From: SLJK01 sp964567295
GTDB lineage: Bacteria > Bacillota > Dethiobacteria > DTU022 > UBA8154
Direction: 5' to 3'
Length of the DNA: 5,164 bases
Assembly: GCA_964567295.1 (NCBI GenBank)
Contig: CAZMLU010000091.1
Span: 1 to 5,164, forward strand
How positions within the stretch are numbered: position 1 is the stretch's first letter; the number at the start of each line of letters is the position of its first letter. The notes under the pieces were generated by a model. That model worked only from the letters and a program-made list of their open reading frames with translations, was not told where the DNA came from and searched no databases. This document shows positions 1 through 5,164 of the stretch, piece by piece. Both the position numbers and the translations under genes were made by a program.

Positions 1-358
1 AGAGTGAATATCTTTATGCATTTTCGGTTATCCACAAAGCTGTTCGAAGCACTTGATCACTTCAAGCTCTTCGAGAGGCCCTGCATCGTATAGTTTTTAA
101 AGAGATCATGATCCTGCATCTGCTTTTTAATATAGGACAGATAGATCAGGACCACAAACTCAACAAACAGTTTGCCATCAAGACTAAGTTCGGAAGAAAC
201 CAGCGTCCGTCGCAGATTCAAACGTTCTTTCAGATTCCCGACGGCTTTTTGTATCTATGCCCCCAACAGGATTGTAAGAAACCCTTGCAGTATGATACCG
301 ACTCGTAAGCATAAGTTATCCCGGTTGTTTTGTTGGTTTGGCAAACAATAGCCGGCAT
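1..358 (-). pseudogene. Decayed, internally deleted IS1634/IS4-type transposase (remnant)
   Basis: A good start survives: ATG at 358-356 preceded by GGGAGGT (plus-strand 365-371). It opens with about 25 residues (MPAIVCQTNK, then TGITYAYESVSY) that I recognise as the N-terminus of IS1634-type DDE transposases. The frame then leaves family homology and stops at 232-230. From 254 down, in another frame, the family C-terminus appears: GNLKERLNLRRTLVSSE, LDGKLFVEFVVLIYLSYIKK and LFKNYTMQGL. That frame stops at 59-57, but ELEVIKCFEQ continues in the third frame from about 69 down, and likely degraded homology (KDIHS) runs to the window edge. Family members are usually about 500-600 aa, so most of the middle, including most of the catalytic core, is missing. 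Several frameshifts mean no functional protein. The family name rests on recalled motifs, not a search. The far end of the element lies outside the window. Confidence 0.75.
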
Positions 359-364
359 GGCCTT

Positions 365-371
365 ACCTCCC
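365..371 (-). promoter_or_regulatory. Ribosome binding site of the transposase remnant
   Basis: Read on the minus strand, GGGAGGT lies 6 bases before the ATG at 358-356. This fixes the start of the remnant and makes the longer open frame beginning at 451 unlikely. The GGG of this site directly abuts the hairpin at 372-410 and could pair with CCC (complement of 412-414) if A411 bulges out. Confidence 0.7.
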
Positions 372-410
372 TTACCCTCGTTACATGTTATAATTATGTA
401 ACGAGGGTAA
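372..410 (-). repeat. Perfect 15-bp inverted repeat (leader hairpin) before the transposase remnant
   Basis: The arms at 372-386 and 396-410 are perfectly complementary (TTACCCTCGTTACAT and its complement) around a 9-base loop. On the minus strand the hairpin ends directly at the Shine-Dalgarno sequence and could extend into it by three pairs. A CATAAT hexamer (plus-strand 393-398) lies across the loop and distal arm, with TTGTTT (415-420) 16 bases upstream. If that is the promoter, its own transcript would start near 386 and lack the upstream arm, while read-through RNA would fold and hide the start. The repeat is seen directly; its role is inferred. Confidence 0.7.
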
Positions 411-447
411 AGGGAAACAAAATGTTTAATAAACCTCTTAAAATTAG

Positions 448-487
448 GCATTCCTGGCTTTTTTATCGTTACACTTGCCAGGAATGC
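448..487. repeat. Perfect 11-bp inverted repeat
   Basis: The arms GCATTCCTGGC (448-458) and GCCAGGAATGC (477-487) are perfect complements around an 18-base loop that includes a T run. No T run follows either arm, so it is not a standard terminator. It may mark the end of the degenerate element or be a leader structure of it. Confidence 0.6.
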
Positions 488-495
488 AGTTTATA

Positions 496-566
496 AAGGG
501 CACCAATTTGGCTATAAAGCTTTGATATAATATATGTAAATTATCTTCTTAGACAATGGTGCCCTT
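496..566. repeat. 10-bp inverted repeat bounding a 71-bp AT-rich segment
   Basis: AAGGGCACCA (496-505) and TGGTGCCCTT (557-566) are perfect complements separated by 51 AT-rich bases. The ends resemble those of a tiny non-coding mobile element, but I see no clear target duplication on either side. They could equally be an outer terminal repeat and a subterminal copy from the neighbouring transposase remnant. Confidence 0.45.
527..556 (-). promoter_or_regulatory. Candidate minus-strand promoter
   Basis: On the minus strand TTGTCT (complement of 551-556; 4 of 6 matches to the -35 consensus) is followed after 16 bases by TATATT (complement of 529-534) or after 18 bases by TATTAT (complement of 527-532), each 5 of 6 for the -10. 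It points at the transposase remnant 170 bases away. The region is AT-rich, so a chance match is possible. Confidence 0.35.
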
Positions 567-573
567 AAATGCC

Positions 574-593
574 CATGTAACCTTTTTTACATG
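574..593. repeat. Short 7-bp inverted repeat next to the IS66 target site
   Basis: CATGTAA (574-580) and TTACATG (587-593) are perfect complements around a 6-base loop, 7 bp from the left copy of the target duplication. The stem is AT-rich and weak. No function is evident. Confidence 0.35.
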
Positions 594-600
594 ATTAAAA

Positions 601-608
601 ATGATATT
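601..608. repeat. Left copy of the 8-bp target-site duplication
   Basis: ATGATATT here is repeated exactly at 3098-3105, on the outer side of each terminal inverted repeat. Eight bases is the duplication length typical of IS66-family insertion. The match does not extend: 600 and 3097 differ, and so do 609 and 3106. Confidence 0.92.
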
Positions 609-625
609 GTATCTACTCAGCCTAC
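609..625 (+). repeat. Left terminal inverted repeat of the IS66 element
   Basis: GTATCTACTCAGCCTAC matches the complement of the right end (GTAACTACTCACCCTAC) at 15 of 17 positions. It directly follows the left target duplication. Similarity stops sharply after position 625. Confidence 0.9.
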
Positions 626-720
626 TATAAGATGTATTCAACAGATACTTTTTTGCTCCTCCCGGGACGTAAAAATTTTTTAAAAAAGTCGATATTTTTT
701 TACCTACCCCCTGAACTCAA

Positions 721-750
721 CCATGATTTTGTGCTACCATTAAATCATGG
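721..750 (+). promoter_or_regulatory. Start-codon-occluding inverted repeat and possible leaderless promoter
   Basis: CCATGATTT (721-729) and AAATCATGG (742-750) are perfect complements around a 12-base loop, and the second arm contains the ATG (747-749) of the DUF4338 gene. No Shine-Dalgarno sequence precedes that ATG. TACCAT (735-740; 4 of 6 to the -10 consensus) sits in the loop about 7 bases before the ATG, with a weak -35-like TGAACT at 712-717. This would fit a transcript starting at the ATG itself. RNA entering from outside would instead fold and hide the start. The repeat is seen directly; the mechanism is inferred. Confidence 0.55.
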
Positions 751-1610
751 AAAAAACAACGGTTATTCAGGGACGCAAACCAACCACAGATGATATTGAG
801 CTTGTTCGCCGGCTCATTGCTGACAACCCGGATTGGAACCGTACCAGGCTCTCCAGGGAGCTTTGCCGCTTATGGGACTGGCGTAATGCAAAGGGCCGGC
901 TCCAGGATATGGCCTGCCGCACTTTTCTGCTCAAGCTGGAAAAACAGGGCGAGATAACCCTTCCGGCACCGAGCAATAGCAACGGTGCAGGCTCACGATT
1001 GATAACTGACGTTGCACACCAGACCGACCCCATTACCTACAAACTGCAGGACCTGGCCCCGGTTACTCTAAGACCGGTGGATAAAAGCATGCTTCAGCTC
1101 TTTTACTGCCTGCTGGCCCGCTATCATTACCTGGGTTTCAGCCGCATCGTCGGTCAGAACATGAAATACATGGTCTTTGATAAAAAGGACAGACCCCTGT
1201 CTTGTTTGCTGTTTGGTTCCGCGGCCTGGAAAAGCGCTGCCCGGGATGAATTTGTCGGTTGGTCTCACCAGGCCAGGAGCAAAAACATCAACCTGGTGAC
1301 GAACAATATGCGCTTTTTGATCCTGCCCTGGGTGAAAGTGCCGCACTTGGCCAGCCATATATTAGGCCAACTGACCAGGCGCATCAGCTCCGACTGGATC
1401 GAAAAATACGGCCACCGGATTTATCTGCTGGAAACTTTCGTTGAAAAAGAGCGTTTTGCAGGCACCTGCTACCGGGCTGCCAATTGGGTTTATGCAGGGC
1501 AAACTACAGGCCGGAGCCGCAACGACCGCTACAGCACTCTTAAGGTGCCGGTCAAAGATGTCTATCTCTACCCCGCTCACACAAAATTTCCGGGAGGTGC
1601 TCTGCCGTGA
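747..1610 (+). CDS. DUF4338 / DruA-family protein carried by the IS66 element
   Basis: The gene encodes 287 aa, about the length of stand-alone DUF4338 proteins. The N-terminus (about 14-66) is helical and basic, with a possible helix-turn-helix around DNPDWNRTRLSRELCRLW. The family core spans about 105-275: YHYLGF (126-131), a conserved block around 171-203 including NLVTNNMRFLILPWV, and LLETFVE then RFAGTCYRAANW (227-247). The Pfam family is named for DruA of the Druantia anti-phage system, but many members sit beside transposases and their biochemical activity is not established. An in-frame stop at 741-743 makes ATG747 the earliest start. There is no Shine-Dalgarno site, and a hairpin covers the start. 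The stop overlaps the transposase start (GTGA at 1607-1610), implying coupled translation. No signal peptide or membrane segment is visible, so it is presumably cytosolic and DNA-interacting. Family assignment is firm; an accessory transposition role is inference, and defence is less likely without other Druantia genes. Confidence 0.85.
   Translation: MEKTTVIQGRKPTTDDIELVRRLIADNPDWNRTRLSRELCRLWDWRNAKGRLQDMACRTFLLKLEKQGEITLPAPSNSNGAGSRLITDVAHQTDPITYKLQDLAPVTLRPVDKSMLQLFYCLLARYHYLGFSRIVGQNMKYMVFDKKDRPLSCLLFGSAAWKSAARDEFVGWSHQARSKNINLVTNNMRFLILPWVKVPHLASHILGQLTRRISSDWIEKYGHRIYLLETFVEKERFAGTCYRAANWVYAGQTTGRSRNDRYSTLKVPVKDVYLYPAHTKFPGGALP
1592..1599 (+). promoter_or_regulatory. Ribosome binding site that fixes the GTG start of the transposase
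   Basis: GGGAGGTG ends 7 bases before GTG at 1607-1609 and lies inside the 3' end of the DUF4338 gene. It supports the unusual GTG start and the four-base overlap of the two genes. Confidence 0.75.
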
Positions 1611-3050
1611 AATATGAGCAGTTCCTGGAGATTTATAACGCCGGGCCTGAAGCTGTATACAAACTGCTCTCGGGAGTTATGGAAACAAATGAAAAACTCT
1701 TAACGACGGTAGCTCTTCAAGAAGAGCGGATTAAAGAACTGGAATCCCGCTTAGGTAAAAACAGCTGTAACAGCAGCAAACCACCGTCCTCGGATGAATT
1801 TGTCAAGCCGAAGAGTCAACGCAAAAAAAGCGGCAAAAAACCAGGTGGCCAGAAAGGCCACAAGGGAGATACCTTAAAGATGGCCGATACGCCTGATGTT
1901 ACCGTTACCCACCGGGTGGAAAGCTGCCAGGGCTGCGGACACTCCCTGGAAGATGTGCCGCCTGAAAAGATGGTAAAGCGCCAGCAGCACGATATTCCCG
2001 CGGTTAAGATGATTGTGACCGAGCACTGTGCTGAAGATATGCTGTGTCCCTGCTGCGGCCTGGAGAATCAAGCGCCTTTCCCCAAGGGTGTGGAGATGCC
2101 GCTCCAATACGGCCCAAATCTTAAGTCGTTTCTGGTATACTTAAACCAATACCAGCTGATTCCCTACAAAAGGGTGGTAGAGCTTATTGAGGATATCTGC
2201 GGGATCTCTTTAAGCGAAGGCACGGTTTTTAACTCTATTCATGCTGTGTATGATGCGCTGGAACCGGTAGAGCAGGAAATCGTTGAGCACCTGACAGGCT
2301 CGCCCGTTGTGCATGTAGATGAAACGGGCATGCGCATTGAGGGGGAACGCCAATGGTTGCACGTAGCATCCAACGAGATCCTTACGCATTATGGTTGTCA
2401 CCCCAAGCGGGGGAGTGATGCAACCGACGACATCGGCGTTCTACCTGAGGTCACAGGAGTGGCTGTGCATGATTACTGGAAACCGTATTACAATTACGAC
2501 TTCAGCCATTCACTGTGTAATTGCCCATCACTTAAGAGAACTTACAGGAATAATTGAACTGACAGGCCAACAGTGGGCGCAGGAAATGGTCGATTTACTG
2601 GTTGAAATTAAAGCTGCTGTGGAAAAAAGAAAAAAAGATGCCGATAAGTTAAACCCCGAAGAGACCAAAGGCTTTGAACAGCGATACAACCGGATCATTG
2701 AAAAAGGATACCTTGAAAACCCACCGCCGGAAGAAGGCGAAACAAAGAAAAGAGGATCTAAAAAACAAAGCAAAGCCAGAAACTTACTGGACCGCTTAAG
2801 CACGCACCAATCTGAAGTGCTGGCCTTCATCTATGACTTTCAAATTCCATTCGATAATAACCTGGCTGAAAGAGATATCCGCATGATGAAGGTCAAGCAG
2901 AAGATCTCCGGGGTGTCCCGCAGCGACCAAGGTGCCAAGATGTTCTGCCGCATCAGGGGCTATATCTCTACGGCCCGGAAAAATTCTGCACCTGTCTTCG
3001 ATGCTATTAAGGAAGCGCTTAAAGGTAATCCCTTCGTCCCGCAAGTTTAA
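1607..3050 (+). pseudogene. tnpC: IS66-family DDE transposase (TnpC type), broken by a single-base frameshift
   Basis: Read through one frameshift this encodes 480 aa, near normal for IS66 transposases. Visible in order: a leucine-zipper-like coiled coil (about 25-50); the family hallmark NSSKPPSSD (55-63) and a basic stretch to about 87; a zinc-binding pair of CxxC motifs (C107/C110, C147/C150); a helix-turn-helix-like segment ISLSEGTVFNSI (200-211); and an RNase H-fold core with D238 in HVDETG, D289 in HDYWKPY and E421 in NNLAERD. After codon 305 (AAT, 2519-2521) an extra T at 2522 shifts the frame. The unshifted product ends at 2557 with 11 foreign residues and lacks the catalytic Glu. Dropping that T restores the family sequence NAHHLREL and an open frame to the stop at 3050. 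There is no slippery heptamer, so a mutation or sequencing error is more likely than programmed frameshifting. The short C-terminal tail after the Glu domain is typical of some Firmicutes members. Confidence 0.9.
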
Positions 3051-3080
3051 CTTAAGATGTTTTCAGTTTTCAAAGAACTG

Positions 3081-3097
3081 GTAGGGTGAGTAGTTAC
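3081..3097 (-). repeat. Right terminal inverted repeat of the IS66 element
   Basis: The complement, GTAACTACTCACCCTAC, matches the left end at 15 of 17 positions and starts with GTAA, common at IS66 termini. It begins 31 bp after the transposase stop. A small 5-bp inverted repeat (CAGTT 3064-3068, AACTG 3076-3080) lies just inside it. Confidence 0.9.
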
Positions 3098-3105
3098 ATG
3101 ATATT
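3098..3105. repeat. Right copy of the 8-bp target-site duplication
   Basis: ATGATATT is identical to 601-608 and directly abuts the outer edge of the right terminal inverted repeat. Confidence 0.92.
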
Positions 3106-3129
3106 TAGCGATCCAGAACTTTATGTCAA
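3101..3129 (-). promoter_or_regulatory. Candidate minus-strand promoter facing into the IS66 element
   Basis: On the minus strand a perfect TTGACA (complement of 3124-3129) is followed after 17 bases by AAATAT (complement of 3101-3106; 3 of 6 matches). The -10 half overlaps the target duplication. It would drive antisense RNA across the transposase. The weak -10 keeps confidence low. Confidence 0.25.
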
Positions 3130-3179
3130 CCTGTGATACTGTGGCATAAAATAAGTTTTTACTTTTTTAAAGGCAGGGT

Positions 3180-4955
3180 TCACGCCTTTTTTTCCTTTTG
3201 CTTTTCTTCCCGCACCTTTTTAGTGGCTTCATAATCGATCTTGTGCGCTTGTTGGTCTATTACCACACCGTAGATTTCCTCAGCTTTTTCTATAGTAAGA
3301 AATTCGTCATCTACATCTTTCCAGACACGCTCCGGGTCCCTTTCTAACGGATCACCCCAGCCTGCACCGCCTTGCATCTCTTGCTCGTATATATCCCCTT
3401 CTTTTATATCCCAGAAGGTATTAATCATTATAGGGGTAACTGAGCCATCCCTGTGTGTTACCTTTGGAGCAGAGGGCGGCGGGCTGCCTCCTCCAAAAAT
3501 GCCGAAAGGTACAGCCCATGGCGCATGCCCATGTCCACATTCAACAGCTGCGGCATCAGCATCGTACTGGACTTTGTATGCTGTAGCAAAGCCTCCGCGG
3601 AATTTTCCAAAGCCCTCCCTGCCGCCAACTAGCTCGTTTCTCCACACTGTTTGAGGTGTGCAGAGTTCCATAATTTCCGGGTCTGGTTGACGAAGCATTC
3701 CCATACAATGTCCCGGGCCTGCTTGAGGCCAGCCATCATGACCTTCTGTGCCTCCCGATCCGGCGCCACAGGTTACAAAGTCAATAATGGCAAAATCCCT
3801 TTTTGTTCTCGGGTTAAAGCCTCCAGAGAGGTGGAGGCTCATTTTGCCGTGGCCGGCAATGGACCATTCGGGTTTAGCATCTTTTAAGGCCAGCAAGACT
3901 ACTTCTACAATGGTTTCAGTGAATGTGCAGGTGTTCATAGTGTTAGCAGCGGGAAATTCTGGATCAACGCAGGTGCCCTTTTGAGTAACTATTTTACTTG
4001 GGCGTAGGGCGCCTTCATTTCTTGTGACATCTCCTTCCATGAAGAAAAATATAGGTATAAACGCATTTGAGTAGGTGTTGCCCCAGCAACTATTCAAATA
4101 ACTGGGTGTTTGAGGATCGCTCTCTGAAAGGTCGATGGTAATATCTCCGTCATCTACGATGACCTTTGCCCTTATATAAACAGGAATGCCCCTGTTCACA
4201 GCATCATCGTCAATGGCTTTTTCCGCGTAATAGACCCCGTCTTTTACCTGGCGTATCTGCTCCCTGAATCCTTTTTCTGTGCGGTCAAAGATATCATCCA
4301 AAGAAGCATAAATGGAATCTACACCATACCGTTCCACAACATTGAGTACAGCTCTTTCCCCAACATTACAGGCGCCTACCTGGCAGTTAAGGTCCGCTTC
4401 CACCATACCGGGAAGTTTTGTATTATGACAAATTAAATTCCATGTGCTGTGATTTTTCTCTCCCTTTTCGTACAGCTTACATGGTTTAATGATAATACCG
4501 TCGTCCCAGCAGGTTCGGGCTGTGGGGTCATAACCACAAAGCCCCTTACCGCCTATGTCTACGTGGTGCCCCTTTGTAACCACCCAGAAAACAAGTTGAC
4601 CTTTATAAAAAACCGGCTTGGCGACGTTGATATCAGGTTGATGGCTGTTGCTACCGTAGGGGTCATTGTGGACAAAAATGTCACCTTCATGGATATCTCC
4701 TTCCCATTTCTCGAATATATCCCGGAGCGCCACGGGAATATTAGCCGCCAGGATGGGCAAATAGTCTTTTTGGGCAATTAATCGCAAATCTCTATCAAAG
4801 ATCCCTGCAGATATATCCCTTGCTTCCGCGAAAATTGGAGACATAGATGTCCTTGCCATGGCAATTGCTACCTGTTCTACAATCGCCTGGAATCTACTGT
4901 CCAGCACTGCCATAACAATGGGATCAACTTCAACATTTTTCTTGATTATACTCAT
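3180..4955 (-). CDS. hyuB: Hydantoinase B/oxoprolinase-family subunit
   Basis: The gene encodes 591 aa with one full-length hydantoinase B domain (about residues 8-545). Family landmarks: ARDISAGIFD (45-54), HNDPYGSNSHQPD (96-108), TKGHHVDIGG (127-136), a glycine-rich block near 397-417, GGREGFGKFRGG (444-455) and the terminal GWGDPLERDPE (532-542). A charged Lys/Glu-rich tail follows. The start ATG (4955-4953) has GGGAGG 6-7 bases upstream. These proteins pair with an HyuA-type ATPase subunit in ATP-dependent hydantoinases, 5-oxoprolinase, caprolactamase and acetone or acetophenone carboxylases; the upstream partial gene supplies that partner. The exact substrate cannot be read from sequence. 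In an anaerobe a carboxylase-type role (ketone or aromatic degradation) is as plausible as amide hydrolysis. There is no signal peptide, so it is presumably cytosolic. The gene appears intact, and IS66 lies just beyond its 3' end. Confidence 0.93.
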   Translation of the reverse strand: MSIIKKNVEVDPIVMAVLDSRFQAIVEQVAIAMARTSMSPIFAEARDISAGIFDRDLRLIAQKDYLPILAANIPVALRDIFEKWEGDIHEGDIFVHNDPYGSNSHQPDINVAKPVFYKGQLVFWVVTKGHHVDIGGKGLCGYDPTARTCWDDGIIIKPCKLYEKGEKNHSTWNLICHNTKLPGMVEADLNCQVGACNVGERAVLNVVERYGVDSIYASLDDIFDRTEKGFREQIRQVKDGVYYAEKAIDDDAVNRGIPVYIRAKVIVDDGDITIDLSESDPQTPSYLNSCWGNTYSNAFIPIFFFMEGDVTRNEGALRPSKIVTQKGTCVDPEFPAANTMNTCTFTETIVEVVLLALKDAKPEWSIAGHGKMSLHLSGGFNPRTKRDFAIIDFVTCGAGSGGTEGHDGWPQAGPGHCMGMLRQPDPEIMELCTPQTVWRNELVGGREGFGKFRGGFATAYKVQYDADAAAVECGHGHAPWAVPFGIFGGGSPPPSAPKVTHRDGSVTPIMINTFWDIKEGDIYEQEMQGGAGWGDPLERDPERVWKDVDDEFLTIEKAEEIYGVVIDQQAHKIDYEATKKVREEKQKEKKA

Positions 4956-4961
4956 TTATTT

Positions 4962-4967
4962 CCCTCC
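4962..4967 (-). promoter_or_regulatory. Ribosome binding site of the hydantoinase B gene
   Basis: On the minus strand GGGAGG lies 6 bases before the ATG at 4955. It confirms the start and indicates independent translation initiation within the operon, since the upstream gene ends 54 bp before. Confidence 0.75.
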
Positions 4968-5009
4968 CTAAGGTATTATATAAAAGAATAATTTACATAC
5001 CTACTCTAC

Positions 5010-5164
5010 TTAGCTGCTCATGGTCCTGATCTTGGAAACCAGGTGCTCTAGGGCTACACCAACACGGTATATCAAATAGTTGTTAAAGCGGTCGCAAGTC
5101 AACTGCCAGTTTGGAGGAACCAATATAGTAGTAGTAGGTTCTTCAACTATACCGGGACCGACAA
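5010..5164 (-). CDS. hyuA: Hydantoinase A/oxoprolinase-family subunit, C-terminal end (partial)
   Basis: The last 50 complete codons are present, ending at TAA (5012-5010); the rest lies beyond the window. The segment starts VGPGIVEEPTTTILVPPNW, matching the signature near the C-terminus of HyuA-type proteins (GPAIVEE, then a threonine run and VPPGW). These are ASKHA-fold ATP-binding subunits that phosphorylate or activate the substrate and work in complex with HyuB. It is 54 bp upstream of the hydantoinase B gene on the same strand, so the two almost certainly form an operon. The C-terminal extension after the signature (about 30 residues) has no recognised motif. Identification rests on a short segment plus the neighbouring gene. 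Confidence 0.85.
   Translation of the reverse strand, partial: VGPGIVEEPTTTILVPPNWQLTCDRFNNYLIYRVGVALEHLVSKIRTMSS

Larger units (their letters stand above)
609..3097 (+). mobile_element. Complete IS66-family insertion sequence (2489 bp) with a DUF4338/DruA-like gene
   Basis: The element is bounded by imperfect 17-bp terminal inverted repeats at 609-625 and 3081-3097 and flanked by a perfect 8-bp duplication. Its right end, read inwards, begins GTAA as is common for IS66-family elements; the left end begins GTAT. It holds two overlapping plus-strand genes, a DUF4338 gene and an IS66 transposase (tnpC type). The tnpA and tnpB genes of canonical IS66 are absent, so it resembles the simpler transposase-only IS66 subgroup with an added gene. 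The perfect target duplication suggests fairly recent insertion, but the transposase carries a frameshift, so this copy is probably not autonomous. It lies convergent with the hydantoinase operon, 82 bp beyond its last stop codon. Confidence 0.92.

Noticed and set aside
108..308. A plus-strand 66-codon gene
   Set aside because: It lies antisense to the recognisable transposase remnant, has no ribosome binding site and shows no family resemblance.
359..451. N-terminal extension of the transposase remnant back to 451
   Set aside because: The strong ribosome binding site at 365-371 and family similarity beginning at MPAIV both place the start at 358. The extension covers the hairpin leader.
448..487. 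Rho-independent terminator
   Set aside because: The stem is perfect, but the T run lies in the loop and neither side is followed by a T tract.
667..702. Terminator or promoter in the A/T runs of the IS left end
   Set aside because: The runs form only a trivial A/T palindrome with no GC stem, and no -35/-10 pair with acceptable spacing could be supported there.
747..1610. A Druantia anti-phage defence system
   Set aside because: Only a DruA-like gene is present. No other Druantia gene such as the large DruE helicase lies in the window, and the gene sits inside IS66 terminal repeats.
2515..2530. Programmed ribosomal frameshift in the IS66 transposase
   Set aside because: There is no slippery heptamer, poly-A or poly-T run, or clear downstream stem at the junction, and IS66 transposases are normally made from a single frame.
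2391..3050. A separate gene starting at ATG 2391
   Set aside because: Its first 44 codons are out of frame with the conserved transposase, which runs in the other frame to 2521. From 2523 it is simply the transposase C-terminus after the frameshift.
3651..3984. Plus-strand open frames inside the hydantoinase B gene
   Set aside because: They are antisense shadows of a conserved, full-length gene with a good ribosome binding site on the minus strand.

Overview
The window looks like chromosomal DNA of a Gram-positive anaerobe of the Bacillota, plausibly a clostridial or Peptococcaceae-type organism. This is inferred from strong GGGAGG-type ribosome binding sites, the gene families present and moderate base composition. 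No taxonomic marker gene is present, so the assignment is tentative.

Layout. (1) Positions 1-358, minus strand: a decayed, internally deleted transposase that I recognise as IS1634/IS4-type. The start region and the C-terminal region survive, in different frames. Its leader (about 359-600) is AT-rich and carries several perfect inverted repeats and promoter-like sequences. (2) Positions 609-3097: a complete IS66-family insertion sequence of 2489 bp. It has 17-bp terminal inverted repeats (15 of 17 matching) and a perfect 8-bp target duplication, ATGATATT, at 601-608 and 3098-3105. It carries two plus-strand genes: a DUF4338 (DruA-like) gene at 747-1610, and an IS66 DDE transposase starting at 1607. 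A single extra T near 2522 breaks the transposase between its second and third catalytic residues. The usual IS66 tnpA and tnpB genes are absent. (3) Positions 3180-5164, minus strand: the host operon, with a full-length hydantoinase B/oxoprolinase-family subunit (hyuB-like, 591 aa) preceded by the last 50 codons of a hydantoinase A-type subunit.

How it fits together. The hydantoinase A/B pair encodes two subunits of one ATP-dependent amide-hydrolysing or carboxylating enzyme and is transcribed leftwards. The IS66 element inserted just downstream of it in the opposite orientation, so the two units converge, and no clear terminator lies between them. Both mobile elements have an inverted repeat that would occlude the translation start of their first gene in read-through mRNA. 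In each case a candidate element-owned promoter lies where its transcript would escape the occlusion. The most unusual content is the DruA-family gene, known from Druantia anti-phage systems, sitting inside a precisely bounded IS and translationally coupled to its transposase.
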